From contig JAZUIY010000016.1 in the NCBI GenBank assembly GCA_045642465.1, positions 186,001 to 250,000 of the forward strand: a stretch of 64,000 bases of DNA. The letters run 5' to 3'. This stretch comes from RUG420 sp045642465. GTDB lineage: Bacteria; Bacillota; Clostridia; Oscillospirales; Acutalibacteraceae. Shown piece after piece: positions 1-8,642 of this stretch (positions within the stretch are counted from its first letter, which is position 1; the number at the start of each line of letters is the position of its first letter). A program made the translations under genes and the position numbers. The notes beneath the pieces are model-generated. The model did not search any database. It was not told where the DNA came from and was given only the letters and a program-made list of their open reading frames with translations.

Positions 1-174
1 GCTCCAATTCTTCTTGTAGATGAAAGCATAAATCCGGACGATTACGGGTTCCTGCCGAAGGAAATCCGTGTAATTGGCTTTGGCGGTGCGGGAAATAAGA
101 AAGGCAGACTGACCGACAAAACCATGCATTATTTCAACCCGAATAAGATTACAGAATACAAATATCAAGGATAA
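1..174 (+). CDS. C-terminal end of an unidentified protein (5' truncated)
   Basis: An open frame enters from the left edge and runs 57 codons to a TAA at 172-174. The visible end contains a Gly-rich stretch (GFGGAGNKKG) and a basic, aromatic tail ending in EYKYQG. I do not recognise the family from this fragment, and the start lies outside the window. It is followed within ten bases by a strong hairpin terminator shared with the convergent amidohydrolase gene. The continuous frame, in-frame stop and terminator support it as the end of a real gene; the product is unknown. Confidence 0.6.
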   Translation, partial: APILLVDESINPDDYGFLPKEIRVIGFGGAGNKKGRLTDKTMHYFNPNKITEYKYQG

Positions 175-180
175 ATGGAA

Positions 181-212
181 AAGACCACTCGTTTTTCGAG
201 TGGTCTTTTTTT
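181..212. terminator. Bidirectional intrinsic terminator
   Basis: The 11-bp stem AAGACCACTCG / CGAGTGGTCTT has a TTTTT loop and is followed by a T run. It lies between two convergent genes, and A residues precede the left arm, so it can serve both strands. Confidence 0.85.
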
Positions 213-999
213 ATTCGTATTTTGCCAAAAGTGTTTCTAGGTTTTTGTGGTAGATGAGTTCTTTTTCCTCTTCGGTAAACTCCGTGCGGAGGAGACGGGC
301 CAGTTCTTCTGTGGCATCCCACATAGGATAATCCGTTCCGAAGAGAACGTGGTCTGCACCGTAGATGTCTACCAACTGACGGACCTTATAAGGCTCTAAC
401 ATCCAAGTGGAAGAGGAGGTGTCTACGTAACAGCCGGAGGTGGCTAAGTAAGCGGCTCCGGTGTCCCATTCACTGTAGCCACCAAAGTGGGCGGCAATGC
501 AGTCTAAGTTCGGGAACTGTTCCATGACCCGTGCCAAACGTTCCGCTTTGGAATACTGGGTGCGGTAGTCTCCCATGTGGAAGAGGACTGGGCACTTGCC
601 TTCTGCCAAGGCATAAATTTCCAAGGCTCTTTCGTCATCAATGTGGAATTTTTGGAAATCCGGATGGAGCTTGATGCCTTTCAGCCCATGTTCCATGGCC
701 CAGGCGAACTCTTCTGCCTTTTGGTCTGAATCCGGATGCATGGTGCAGAACCCGATGAACTTGTCAGGGTAAGCGGCAACGGATTCGGCAATGAACCGGT
801 TAATAGAAGAAACCTGCTTAGGAGTGGTGGCTACAGAGTGAACCAGAAATTTGTCCACACCTGCTTTGGTGCCTTCCTCCAAGAGGTGTTCTACGGTGCC
901 GTCATAGGCCATTTTAATGTCGTAGAATTCCCCAATGGTAATGGAAGCTTTTTCGGCAATCTTTTCCGGATAAATGTGTGCGTGTGCGTCTATGATCAT
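211..999 (-). CDS. Metal-dependent amidohydrolase (amidohydrolase 2 / TIM-barrel family)
   Basis: This 262-residue protein looks like a member of the amidohydrolase-related family (ACMSD/PF04909-like), TIM-barrel enzymes that use one or two metals for hydrolysis or decarboxylation. The N-terminal DAHAH motif (D4, H6, H8) is the usual strand-1 metal site. A lysine in GIKLHP (about residue 110), H141, H171 in AHFGG and D223 in FGTDYP sit where the later metal and catalytic residues occur in the family. There is no signal peptide, so it is probably cytosolic. The ATG is preceded by TAGGGA. It is monocistronic, shares an intergenic promoter region with the divergent secreted esterase and ends at the shared terminator. 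The substrate cannot be told from sequence. Confidence 0.8.
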   Translation of the reverse strand: MIIDAHAHIYPEKIAEKASITIGEFYDIKMAYDGTVEHLLEEGTKAGVDKFLVHSVATTPKQVSSINRFIAESVAAYPDKFIGFCTMHPDSDQKAEEFAWAMEHGLKGIKLHPDFQKFHIDDERALEIYALAEGKCPVLFHMGDYRTQYSKAERLARVMEQFPNLDCIAAHFGGYSEWDTGAAYLATSGCYVDTSSSTWMLEPYKVRQLVDIYGADHVLFGTDYPMWDATEELARLLRTEFTEEEKELIYHKNLETLLAKYE

Positions 1000-1039
1000 G
1001 TTTTTCCCTACTTAATGTGTTTACAAAAAATTCGCTACT

Positions 1040-1068
1040 ATTATACCCACCTAGGTCTTATAATGAAA
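1040..1068 (-). promoter_or_regulatory. Putative promoter of the amidohydrolase gene
   Basis: Read on the minus strand, a weak -35 TTTCAT (1063-1068) is followed after 17 bases by a perfect -10 TATAAT (1040-1045), about 40 bases before the start codon. A plus-strand TATAAT at 1059-1064 overlaps it and may serve the divergent esterase, but it lacks a clear -35. Confidence 0.45.
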
Positions 1069-1120
1069 GTGTTAGGGCCTGAAAATGGATGGTTCAAGCA
1101 CACAAAAGAGGGGAAAAGAT

Positions 1121-2755
1121 ATGAAAAAGCTGCTGAAATCCATGGTAAGCATGGTACTGGCATTGACAATGCTGGTTTCTCTTTGCATTGGTACTGCTGC
1201 AAATGCAAAAGAAGTGAAAAAAGAAACACCGGTTATTTTTGTTCACGGTTTTGCCGGATCCGATATTTATGACTATGCCGGCACCAAAGACGAAACCCTG
1301 ATGTGGTCTGATATTCAGCTGGACAAGCTGACGGACAAGACCATAGCCAACATTCAGAAACTGGTGGATATGGAAGCCAAAGGGGAATTGACCCTCACCG
1401 AAACCAACGCCGTTATGGTGTTTGATATCATTGGTGACATTTTGGCTTTGTTCCCAACCAACCTGGACGACAACGGAAACCCAATGTATGGTTCCGACTC
1501 CGAACATTACTTTGAACCGCTGTCCAAACATCCGGAATACTTTGACAGTTCTCTCTTAAACGACACCACTGTCGGAGAACACGCTTATGTCAGAGACGTT
1601 GCCAACAAAATTGGTTCTGATAACACCTATGCCTTCCTTTACGACTGGCGTCGTGACGTAGTAGAACTGGCTGAACAGCTGGATGACTACGTTGACCTGG
1701 TAAAGAAGCAGACCGGCTCCAAAACCGTTAAAATTGAAGCTGACTCCGAAGGCGGTAACGTACTTTCCGCTTACCTTGACAAGCACATGTACGATGGCGA
1801 TGTAGACATGGTCTTCCTGACCAACCCTGCTTTCCAGGGCGTTTCCGTCACCGGACTGTACAATAAAGACTTGAAGGTAAACCCAAATGTCATGGCTACC
1901 TTTGTCCGTGAAATCGGGGAAACCTTCTTAGATGGCAACTTGGCCGGCGCCACCAACCTGCTCAGCTTGATTGGCCCAATTTATGACGTAGTGGCTTATC
2001 TTATGAATACCATTGGGGAAGATGAAGTTTTGCTGGATGCCTTTTACATGGACATTCTCAAAGACTTCTTTGGCAACTGGGCTGCCACCTATGAATTCAT
2101 TCCATACGCTAAGTTTGACGACGCTATGCAGAAGATGACCGACCTGGGCTTCTTACAGAAGAAGGGTCTTTATCAGAAACTGCAGCGCTATCATAAGCTG
2201 CAGGGTAGAACCTACAGCAACCTGCAGAAGGCTTCCAAGGTAATGGATGTGGTAATCTGGGCAAACTATGGTACCAGCGCTATTCCAATTACTTCTGACG
2301 CCATTCTCCAGGCTGACGTTTTGGTAGACACCAAATACGCTTCTGCCGGTGCAACCGTAGCAAACTTCGGTGAAACCCTGAATGTGAAAGACGGGAAATA
2401 CGTTTCTCCAGACCACATTATTGATGCTTCCACTTGCGCACTGCCAGACAACACTTGGTTCTTCAAGGACTTGATGCACGTTATGATTAAAACCGGTACC
2501 GAACCGGCAAAGCTGATGACCGACATTTTGACCGGCGAAGTAGCACCAAACGTTGATGCCGTTCAGAAGAAGTATGGCTACAGCCAGTTTATGACCGTAG
2601 ATACCAAGAACAACCATAAGCTGGCCAATGTCACTGCCAAAACGGAAGTAGAACAGTGGAACACCAACTTTTCTCTCTACGACACCATCAAGGATCTTAC
2701 CTTTGAATTGGTAAATCCTAACAATCCAACGGAAAAAACCTTCCTGGTTTTCTAA
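1121..2755 (+). CDS. Secreted LCAT-like alpha/beta hydrolase (putative esterase/acyltransferase)
   Basis: This 544-residue exported protein has the start chosen at 1121, where AGAGGGG sits eight bases upstream; an upstream in-frame ATG at 1085 lacks this. A lysine-rich start, hydrophobic core and ANA cleavage site near residue 29 form a signal peptide. The mature part opens with PVIFVHGF (oxyanion strand, HGF at 42-44), then a YDWRRD stretch near residue 174 as in lecithin:cholesterol acyltransferase-like hydrolases. The likely nucleophile is S209 in EADSEGG, which departs from GxSxG because Ala replaces the first Gly. A role in hydrolysing lipid or ester substrates outside the cell is inferred. 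It is monocistronic and ends at a strong terminator. Confidence 0.7.
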   Translation: MKKLLKSMVSMVLALTMLVSLCIGTAANAKEVKKETPVIFVHGFAGSDIYDYAGTKDETLMWSDIQLDKLTDKTIANIQKLVDMEAKGELTLTETNAVMVFDIIGDILALFPTNLDDNGNPMYGSDSEHYFEPLSKHPEYFDSSLLNDTTVGEHAYVRDVANKIGSDNTYAFLYDWRRDVVELAEQLDDYVDLVKKQTGSKTVKIEADSEGGNVLSAYLDKHMYDGDVDMVFLTNPAFQGVSVTGLYNKDLKVNPNVMATFVREIGETFLDGNLAGATNLLSLIGPIYDVVAYLMNTIGEDEVLLDAFYMDILKDFFGNWAATYEFIPYAKFDDAMQKMTDLGFLQKKGLYQKLQRYHKLQGRTYSNLQKASKVMDVVIWANYGTSAIPITSDAILQADVLVDTKYASAGATVANFGETLNVKDGKYVSPDHIIDASTCALPDNTWFFKDLMHVMIKTGTEPAKLMTDILTGEVAPNVDAVQKKYGYSQFMTVDTKNNHKLANVTAKTEVEQWNTNFSLYDTIKDLTFELVNPNNPTEKTFLVF

Positions 2756-2774
2756 CAATAAAAAGTCCACAAAA

Positions 2775-2808
2775 GCCTCTGTAGGAATTCCTACAGAGGC
2801 CTTTTTTT
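2775..2808 (+). terminator. Intrinsic terminator after the LCAT-like esterase
   Basis: A perfect 26-base palindrome with arms GCCTCTGTAGGAA and TTCCTACAGAGGC is followed by CTTTTTTT. A TATAAT at 2811-2816, directly after the T run, may be the -10 of the next gene. Confidence 0.85.
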
Positions 2809-2849
2809 GATATAATACCTGGTGCAGAAAAAAGAAACGGGGTGAGCCT

Positions 2850-3644
2850 ATGTCAGCGGAAACAAAATTACTGTTTTTAGACATTGACGGAACCCTTATG
2901 GACTTCCATTACTTTGTTCCGGATTCCACCGTAAAGGCCTTAAAGCAGGCCCAGGAAAACGGGGTGCTTTGTATCATCAACACCGGCCGTCCCTATTTAC
3001 ATGTGGATCCGCAAATTAAAAGGATGAACCTAGACGGTTACATCTGTTCCTGTGGTCAGCACGTGGTGCTAGATGGGAAGACCATTCTCCACGACTCTCT
3101 CACCAAGGAGCAATCCAGATTGGTGGTAGAGAAAGCCAGAGAATGTCATATGGAAGTCATTTACGAAAGTGAAGAGGGCATGTTCTTTGACCCAACCCAG
3201 CCCATGCGGGAATACCTGGTCCGGAGTAAAAATCACTTCGGTGAGGTAGGGGTTCCGGTGGATTTGAGCATAGATGACCCAGACTTCTTCGTAGACAAAT
3301 TTTCTGCTTGGAAAGGCCCCACCAGTAACGCCAAAGCATTCCTAGAATGCATCCGTGAATTTTGCGATGTAGTTAACCGCAAAAATGACTTATACGAGTG
3401 CGTGAAGAAGGGCTACACCAAAGCAACCGGTATGGAGTTGTTACTGAATCGCACCGGTGCAGATATAAAGAACTGTTACGCCATAGGGGACAGCGCCAAC
3501 GACTTGGCCATGTTAGACTTCGTTCCCCACAGCATTGCTATGGGCAACGGGGACGACGTTGTGAAAGATGCCTGTGAGTTCGTTACTGCAGACCTCCACG
3601 ACGACGGTGTAGCAAAAGCATTAGAACATTATCATCTCATTTAA
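2850..3644 (+). CDS. Cof-type HAD family phosphatase
   Basis: This is a 264-residue haloacid dehalogenase superfamily hydrolase of the Cof/YidA type (C2 cap), which usually dephosphorylates small phosphorylated metabolites. Motif I DIDGTL carries the nucleophile D11 and acid D13. Motif II is T45 in INTGRP. Motif IV is GDSANDLAML (D214, D218). It has no leader and is cytosolic. A GGGGTGA ribosome site precedes the ATG. The stop lies 17 bases from the CapA-like gene, so the two are probably co-transcribed. Substrates of this family cannot be predicted from sequence alone. Confidence 0.85.
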   Translation: MSAETKLLFLDIDGTLMDFHYFVPDSTVKALKQAQENGVLCIINTGRPYLHVDPQIKRMNLDGYICSCGQHVVLDGKTILHDSLTKEQSRLVVEKARECHMEVIYESEEGMFFDPTQPMREYLVRSKNHFGEVGVPVDLSIDDPDFFVDKFSAWKGPTSNAKAFLECIREFCDVVNRKNDLYECVKKGYTKATGMELLLNRTGADIKNCYAIGDSANDLAMLDFVPHSIAMGNGDDVVKDACEFVTADLHDDGVAKALEHYHLI

Positions 3645-3661
3645 ATAGAGGAGAGAACAGT

Positions 3662-5938
3662 ATGCCACAAGAGCAACAACCGGCAAAAGCCAACGCCACT
3701 AAGGTAAGACCGAGACGGGTTACCAAAAAGGCTCCGTCCAAGCGGGCCCAGGCAAGAGAACAGGCGCCGGCAAAGAAGAAAGTCGCCAAGGCCACTGCAG
3801 GCCAGGCGCCGAAGCAGCAGGCGGCCAAGAAGCCGGCAACAAAGAAGCCGGCCAAGCAGCAACCTGCAAAGCAGCGTGCCCCACAGCAGACTGCCGCTAG
3901 AAAACAAGCAGCCGTTCAGCAGGCCAAGAGACCGGCCATCCAGCAGGGAAAGAAGCCTAAAAAACAGGCACCGAAGAAACAAGTAAAGAAGGTTACCGTA
4001 AAGGATAAAATAGATTCTTTGAAGGTCACCAAGGGCAGCGTGCCAAAAAGCACTACTACCCAGTATGACATCAACAATAACAGTACCGGCCGTTATTCCA
4101 CTGCTACCACGGCAGATGCTGTTTTGAAGCAGCATGACCAGCTGGGAAAACCGCAAATCAACTACAAACGGTTTATTCCATTCCTTCTGGCCTGCATTTT
4201 GGTTCTGGTAGGTTTGGGCTTCGGCATTTATGGTCTTACCCATATTGGACAGGCCAAAGCCGGCTGGTATTACATGTATGTTCAGACGGAAACACCGGAC
4301 TGCAAGGTGGGCTTGGTTACCGAACTGGATGGAGACGGGACACCGGCTAAGGTGAAACGTTTGGATACCACCGAAAACGGACGCTATCTGTGCCCAATTC
4401 AGTACGGCGGAAAAGCCCTCTTAATTGTGGCTGACGACTCCTTCAGCTTTAGTTACGTCAGCACGCAGAATGAAAATTATTATCTTTGCACCGTAGACGC
4501 ACCAACTTCCGCCAATGCCAAGAAGGAAGCCCGTTACGAAAAGCGTCACCACATTACCGAACTGGCCAGTGGGGAAGAGGCCATCTCCTCCAAGACCAGC
4601 AATGTTTTGGCTGGCATCAGCATTTACGGAGAGGAAACCTCTTCTGAAATTCTGGCCACCGCTACCATTGGTACCGAACAGCCGGTAGTGAATGTGAAGG
4701 ATCTCACCTACATCGGTAAGGAACTGCCAACCGAAGAAAACCTGGCTACCACGGATACCGTGAAGTTCTCCTTCACCGCTTCCGGGGACAACCTAATCCA
4801 TAAGCGTCTCTATGAACAGGCCCAGCAGAGAAGTACCAATGGTACTTACGACTTCAGCTACTGTTATAAAGACGTAGCTGACTTCTATCGTGCCCATGAC
4901 ATTAACTGGTTCAATCAGGAATCCTTGGCCAACAACAAGATTCCGGCCCAGTCTTACCCAACCTTCTCTACACCGGGACAGGTGGTACAGGCACTGTATG
5001 ATATGAATGTCCGTATTTTCAGCATTGCCAACAACCATACCTATGACCAGGGTGCCAACGGCCTTGCCGCTACCTTGGAACTCTATGGCGATGAAATGCC
5101 AAACGACATTTGTTACTCCGGCCTTTGGGACAAAAATGACCCAATGCAGATTCCGGTTTATAACTACAAGGGCGTAAAGATTGCCTTCCTCAGTTACACC
5201 TATGCCACCAACGGCATTAACACACCGGAAGAAAGTGCTACCAGAGTTATTTACACCACGGAAACTGACCTGATTCAGCAGCAGATGCAGAAGGCCAACC
5301 AAGTGGCTGACGTCATTATTGTCGGCTGCCACTGGGGCACCGAAGACAGCCACATCATTATTGAAGAACAGAAGGCCTTGGCTAAGAACTTGGCCAACTG
5401 GGGCGCTGACTTAATCATTGGTACCCATCCGCACGTAGTTCAGAATGCAGAATGGATTACCGCTGACGACGGCCGGGAAGTATTCTGTGCTTACTCCCTC
5501 GGTAACTTCTTGTCTACCCAGTCGAAACCGGACCAGGTAGTTGGCCTTGTTTTGGAATGTAACTTTGAAGTTACTCCGAAGAAGGACGGCCAGGCAGATG
5601 TTTCCGTAGTAGAACCAAAGCTGCTGCCAACCGTTACGGTTTATGGCTCCAACTGTTCTAACTGTCACACGGTCTTCTACAGTGATTACAGCAAGGAAGA
5701 CGCCTTAAAGCACGGCATCCGCAATTCCTATTACTACTTTGACTACGAATGGATTTCTGAAATGCTTCAGAAATACGTGGACATGAACTTCCTAGTATTG
5801 CCGAAGGACGCCATGCCGACCACTACCAGCACATCAACCACCACAAAAGTCAACGAACAGTTGGCTACCTTGCCGGAATCCACCACGGCTCCGTACGCAA
5901 CCTTGCCGCCGGAGGACGACTATGGTGAAGTGGCATAA
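3662..5938 (+). CDS. CapA/PgsA-family phosphoesterase with basic low-complexity cytoplasmic tail
   Basis: This 758-residue protein has three parts. Residues 1 to about 115 are a Lys/Ala/Gln/Pro-rich, strongly basic low-complexity tail with repeated KKPA/KQQPAK-like units. One membrane segment follows at about 171-195. An extracellular domain from about residue 365 matches the poly-gamma-glutamate capsule protein CapA fold (metallophosphoesterase-like): SGDNLIH, NNHTYDQG, GCHWGTED and GTHPHVVQN carry the expected metal-binding Asp, Asn and His residues. The C-terminus is Thr/Pro-rich. CapA proteins act in poly-gamma-glutamate capsule export or wall modification, but no capB/capC is nearby. AGAGGAGAG precedes the ATG. 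The basic tail resembles histone-like, DNA-binding tails and is unusual for the family. Confidence 0.75.
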   Translation: MPQEQQPAKANATKVRPRRVTKKAPSKRAQAREQAPAKKKVAKATAGQAPKQQAAKKPATKKPAKQQPAKQRAPQQTAARKQAAVQQAKRPAIQQGKKPKKQAPKKQVKKVTVKDKIDSLKVTKGSVPKSTTTQYDINNNSTGRYSTATTADAVLKQHDQLGKPQINYKRFIPFLLACILVLVGLGFGIYGLTHIGQAKAGWYYMYVQTETPDCKVGLVTELDGDGTPAKVKRLDTTENGRYLCPIQYGGKALLIVADDSFSFSYVSTQNENYYLCTVDAPTSANAKKEARYEKRHHITELASGEEAISSKTSNVLAGISIYGEETSSEILATATIGTEQPVVNVKDLTYIGKELPTEENLATTDTVKFSFTASGDNLIHKRLYEQAQQRSTNGTYDFSYCYKDVADFYRAHDINWFNQESLANNKIPAQSYPTFSTPGQVVQALYDMNVRIFSIANNHTYDQGANGLAATLELYGDEMPNDICYSGLWDKNDPMQIPVYNYKGVKIAFLSYTYATNGINTPEESATRVIYTTETDLIQQQMQKANQVADVIIVGCHWGTEDSHIIIEEQKALAKNLANWGADLIIGTHPHVVQNAEWITADDGREVFCAYSLGNFLSTQSKPDQVVGLVLECNFEVTPKKDGQADVSVVEPKLLPTVTVYGSNCSNCHTVFYSDYSKEDALKHGIRNSYYYFDYEWISEMLQKYVDMNFLVLPKDAMPTTTSTSTTTKVNEQLATLPESTTAPYATLPPEDDYGEVA

Positions 5939-5950
5939 CACAAAAAGAAA

Positions 5951-5977
5951 AGACCTGCCAAGCGGCAGGTCTTTTTT
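5951..5977. terminator. Bidirectional intrinsic terminator
   Basis: The stem AGACCTGCC / GGCAGGTCT with loop AAGC is followed by TTTTTT and preceded by an A-rich run. It separates the convergent CapA-like and DUF1015 genes. Confidence 0.85.
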
Positions 5978-5986
5978 GTTTTGTGC

Positions 5987-7240
5987 TTAGTCATCAAAAG
6001 AATGAACAAACAAACCGGAGAGCAGTTTTGGCTCGAACCAAGTGGACTTCGGCGGCATGAGCATGCCGGCATCGGCAATGTTCATGAGTTCGTCCAGGGA
6101 AGTTGGATACATGGAGAAGGCAATGTCCATGTCTTCGTGACATCTGCGTTCCAGTTCCTTCAGTCCGCGGATACCGCCAACAAAGTCAATCTTTGGATCT
6201 ACGCGAGGGTCTCCAATGTTCAGAACCGGGCCAAGCAGGTTTTGCTGCAGAATGGAAACGTCCAGGCTGTCTACCGGATGGTTGGCGTCATAGGTGCCTT
6301 CTCTGGCAGTGAGCTTATACCATTCGTTTTCAATGTAAAGGCCGAAGGTCTTCGGTGCTTCCGGCTTATATGGGGAAAGCTGAAGCTGAGCTTCTATTTG
6401 GAATTTGTCGTTGATGGCCTTAAAGAAGTCTTCTTTGGTCATGCCGTCCGGCAGAAGAACCACACGGTTGTAGTCCATGATGGCCAGTTCGTCAGCAGGG
6501 AAGACTACTGCCAAGAAGAAGTTGAATTCTTCGGTGCCGTCATAATCCGGATGTTCCTTGCGCTTGTTGATGCCAACACGGGCAGCAGAAGCACAGCGGT
6601 GATGTCCGTCTGCAATGTAGAGGGCATCTACAGAACCAAACAGGGTTTCCAGTTCGGCGTTGATGGCGGCGTCATCAATTACCCAAACGGTGTTGCCTAC
6701 GGTGCCTTCACTGGAGGTGAAGTCATAAACCGGTTCGTGGGATGTTTTCCAGTCATTGATGATGGTGCTGATGCGGTCATTGTTGCGGTAAGCAAGGAAG
6801 ATAGGGCCGGTGTTAGCGTTGCAGTAAGTTACGTGGCGAACACGGTCTTCTTCTTTTTCGGCACGGGTCAGTTCGTGACGCTTGATGTTGCCGTTAATAT
6901 AGTCGTCAATGGAAGCACAGCCAACCAGGCCGGTCTGTTCCTGGTCACCCATGGTCTGTTTGTAAATGTAGAAATAAGGGGCAGCATCTTTCTTGCAGAT
7001 ACCGTCGGTTTCCAATGCCTTTAAATTGGCAGCGGCTTTTTCATACACTTCTGCAGAATAAAGATCTACAGATGGGTCTAAATCTACTTCTGCTTTGTCA
7101 ACGTGCAGAAAAGAATATGGATTTCCTTTGACCATTTCTCTGGCTTCTTCAGAGTTCATAACGTCGTAAGGAAGGGCAGCCACCTGACCGGCGTATTCCG
7201 GTACCGGACGAATGGCTTTAAAAGGTTTAAAAATAGACAT
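5987..7240 (-). CDS. DUF1015 family protein
   Basis: This 417-residue conserved protein starts at the ATG at 7240 (MSIFKPFKAIRP), preceded by AAGGAAAGGAA; an in-frame extension to 7330 overlaps the upstream gene and lacks such a site. The opening KAIRPVPEYAGQVAALPYD and the internal YIADGHHRCASA stretch match the DUF1015 family, common in anaerobic Bacillota and of unsettled function. The histidine-rich DGHHR segment suggests a catalytic or ligand-binding site. There is no signal peptide. It follows the four-cysteine small protein by 16 bases, so they form a two-gene operon ending at the shared terminator. Confidence 0.8.
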   Translation of the reverse strand: MSIFKPFKAIRPVPEYAGQVAALPYDVMNSEEAREMVKGNPYSFLHVDKAEVDLDPSVDLYSAEVYEKAAANLKALETDGICKKDAAPYFYIYKQTMGDQEQTGLVGCASIDDYINGNIKRHELTRAEKEEDRVRHVTYCNANTGPIFLAYRNNDRISTIINDWKTSHEPVYDFTSSEGTVGNTVWVIDDAAINAELETLFGSVDALYIADGHHRCASAARVGINKRKEHPDYDGTEEFNFFLAVVFPADELAIMDYNRVVLLPDGMTKEDFFKAINDKFQIEAQLQLSPYKPEAPKTFGLYIENEWYKLTAREGTYDANHPVDSLDVSILQQNLLGPVLNIGDPRVDPKIDFVGGIRGLKELERRCHEDMDIAFSMYPTSLDELMNIADAGMLMPPKSTWFEPKLLSGLFVHSFDD

Positions 7241-7256
7241 GCGAATGTTCCTTTCC

Positions 7257-7469
7257 TTAAATAAAGTCTTCTTCGGTGTAGGCATCTTTGATGCGGCCTT
7301 TGCTGACACCATCGGATTTGGAAGGGTCATACTGGAACCCTTTGCATCCGGAGTTCGGGGTCATAATGCCACGCTTTTCACAGAGAATATTTTCACCGTT
7401 GGGAGCCAGTCTGCCTACTTTGCAATACTTGCAGGCAGGGGCCACCGGAGCGTTTGGTTTTTCAAGCAT
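7257..7469 (-). CDS. Small four-cysteine (putative zinc-ribbon) protein
   Basis: This 70-residue protein has cysteines at 13, 16, 30 and 42 (C-x2-C-x13-C-x11-C), a spacing compatible with one zinc ion. The rest is polar and probably flexible, with an acidic C-terminus ending EEDFI. A GGAAAGGA ribosome site lies upstream and the gene is tightly linked to the DUF1015 gene. I do not recognise a characterised family. The intact frame, ribosome site and operon position support a real gene; a metal-binding accessory role for the DUF1015 protein is a guess. Confidence 0.6.
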   Translation of the reverse strand: MLEKPNAPVAPACKYCKVGRLAPNGENILCEKRGIMTPNSGCKGFQYDPSKSDGVSKGRIKDAYTEEDFI

Positions 7470-7661
7470 AATTTAAAGAGTCCTTTCCCCAAAAACTGTG
7501 CTTCTATACTACCATATTTTTACCCAAATTTTTAGCCGTCATTCTTTTCACAAGGGAGAATGAAAAAAATAGGAAATTTGTCTAGTTTGACAGTTACGCA
7601 TTTGTACAAATTGCTCTATAATCATGCAGTAATCTACCATTGCTCAGAAAGGAAGTTTGAA

Positions 7662-8642
7662 ATGGCTGAACGTCTGATTTCTTTTAACAATACAGAAGAA
7701 TTTGCAGAGCTGTTTGGCGGCTTTGACGCCAACATGATGCTCTTAGAAAAAGAATATGACGTTACCGCCCTCAGCAGAGGCGGTCAGTTGAAACTGACCG
7801 GCAGCGAAGAGGGCGTAGAGGCTGCCGCCAAGGCCGTAGAAGGCCTGCTGGTTATGCTGAAAAAAGGCCAGCCTTTAAACGAGCAGAACATTCGTTATGT
7901 GATGCAAATGGTGGCCGACGGCAACGACGACAAACTTTCCAAACTGATGACCAACTGCATTTGCATTACCAGCCGCGGCAAGCCAATCAAGGCCAAGACC
8001 CTGGGCCAGGAGAAATACGTGGAGGCCATTCGGGACAACACGGTTATTTTTGGCATAGGACCTGCCGGTACCGGTAAAACATATTTAGCTGTGGCAATGG
8101 CGGTAAAGGCATTTAAGGCGAAAGAAGTAAATCGCATTATCCTTACCCGTCCGGCTGTAGAAGCAGGGGAAAGCCTGGGGTTCTTACCGGGTGACCTGCA
8201 GCAAAAGGTAGACCCATACCTCCGTCCACTGTACGACGCACTGTTTGACATGCTTGGTCCGGAAACCTTCCAGCGCCAGTTGGAACGGGGCACCATTGAA
8301 GTGGCTCCGCTGGCTTACATGAGAGGCCGTACCTTGGACGACAGCTTCATTATTTTGGATGAAGCCCAAAACACCACTTCCGAACAGATGAAAATGTTCC
8401 TGACCCGTCTTGGCATGAACTCCAAGGCCGTGGTTACCGGGGACATTACCCAGATTGACCTGCCGGGAGGCAAAAAGTCCGGCCTGAAGGAAGTGACCCA
8501 GATTTTGAAGGGCATTGACGGCATTGAAACCGTTACCTTTGATTCCAGAGACGTTGTCCGCCACCACTTGGTGCAGGAAATTGTCAACGCCTATGATAAA
8601 TACAACCAGAAGCAGGCAAAGAAAGAGAGAAAGAAATCATGA
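7662..8642 (+). CDS. phoH: PhoH family ATPase
   Basis: This 326-residue P-loop ATPase of the PhoH/PhoL family is associated with RNA metabolism and ribosome function. The start is at 7662, preceded by AGAAAGGAAG; the frame extends to 7560 without a ribosome site. Walker A is GPAGTGKT (about residue 130) and Walker B is FIILDEAQN. The N-terminal part (about 1-110) is the KH-like region common to PhoH. The stop overlaps the ybeY start by four bases (ATGA). In Bacillota phoH-ybeY-era is a conserved cluster tied to 16S rRNA maturation, which supports the call. Confidence 0.93.
   Translation: MAERLISFNNTEEFAELFGGFDANMMLLEKEYDVTALSRGGQLKLTGSEEGVEAAAKAVEGLLVMLKKGQPLNEQNIRYVMQMVADGNDDKLSKLMTNCICITSRGKPIKAKTLGQEKYVEAIRDNTVIFGIGPAGTGKTYLAVAMAVKAFKAKEVNRIILTRPAVEAGESLGFLPGDLQQKVDPYLRPLYDALFDMLGPETFQRQLERGTIEVAPLAYMRGRTLDDSFIILDEAQNTTSEQMKMFLTRLGMNSKAVVTGDITQIDLPGGKKSGLKEVTQILKGIDGIETVTFDSRDVVRHHLVQEIVNAYDKYNQKQAKKERKKS

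Noticed and set aside
5981..7024. 347-codon plus-strand frame
   Set aside because: Antisense to the DUF1015 gene, starts inside the terminator region and shows no known motif.
7587..7622. TTGACA and TATAAT upstream of phoH as a promoter
   Set aside because: The spacing is 24 bases, too long for a standard promoter. A -10 at 7617-7622 may be real but no matching -35 is seen.
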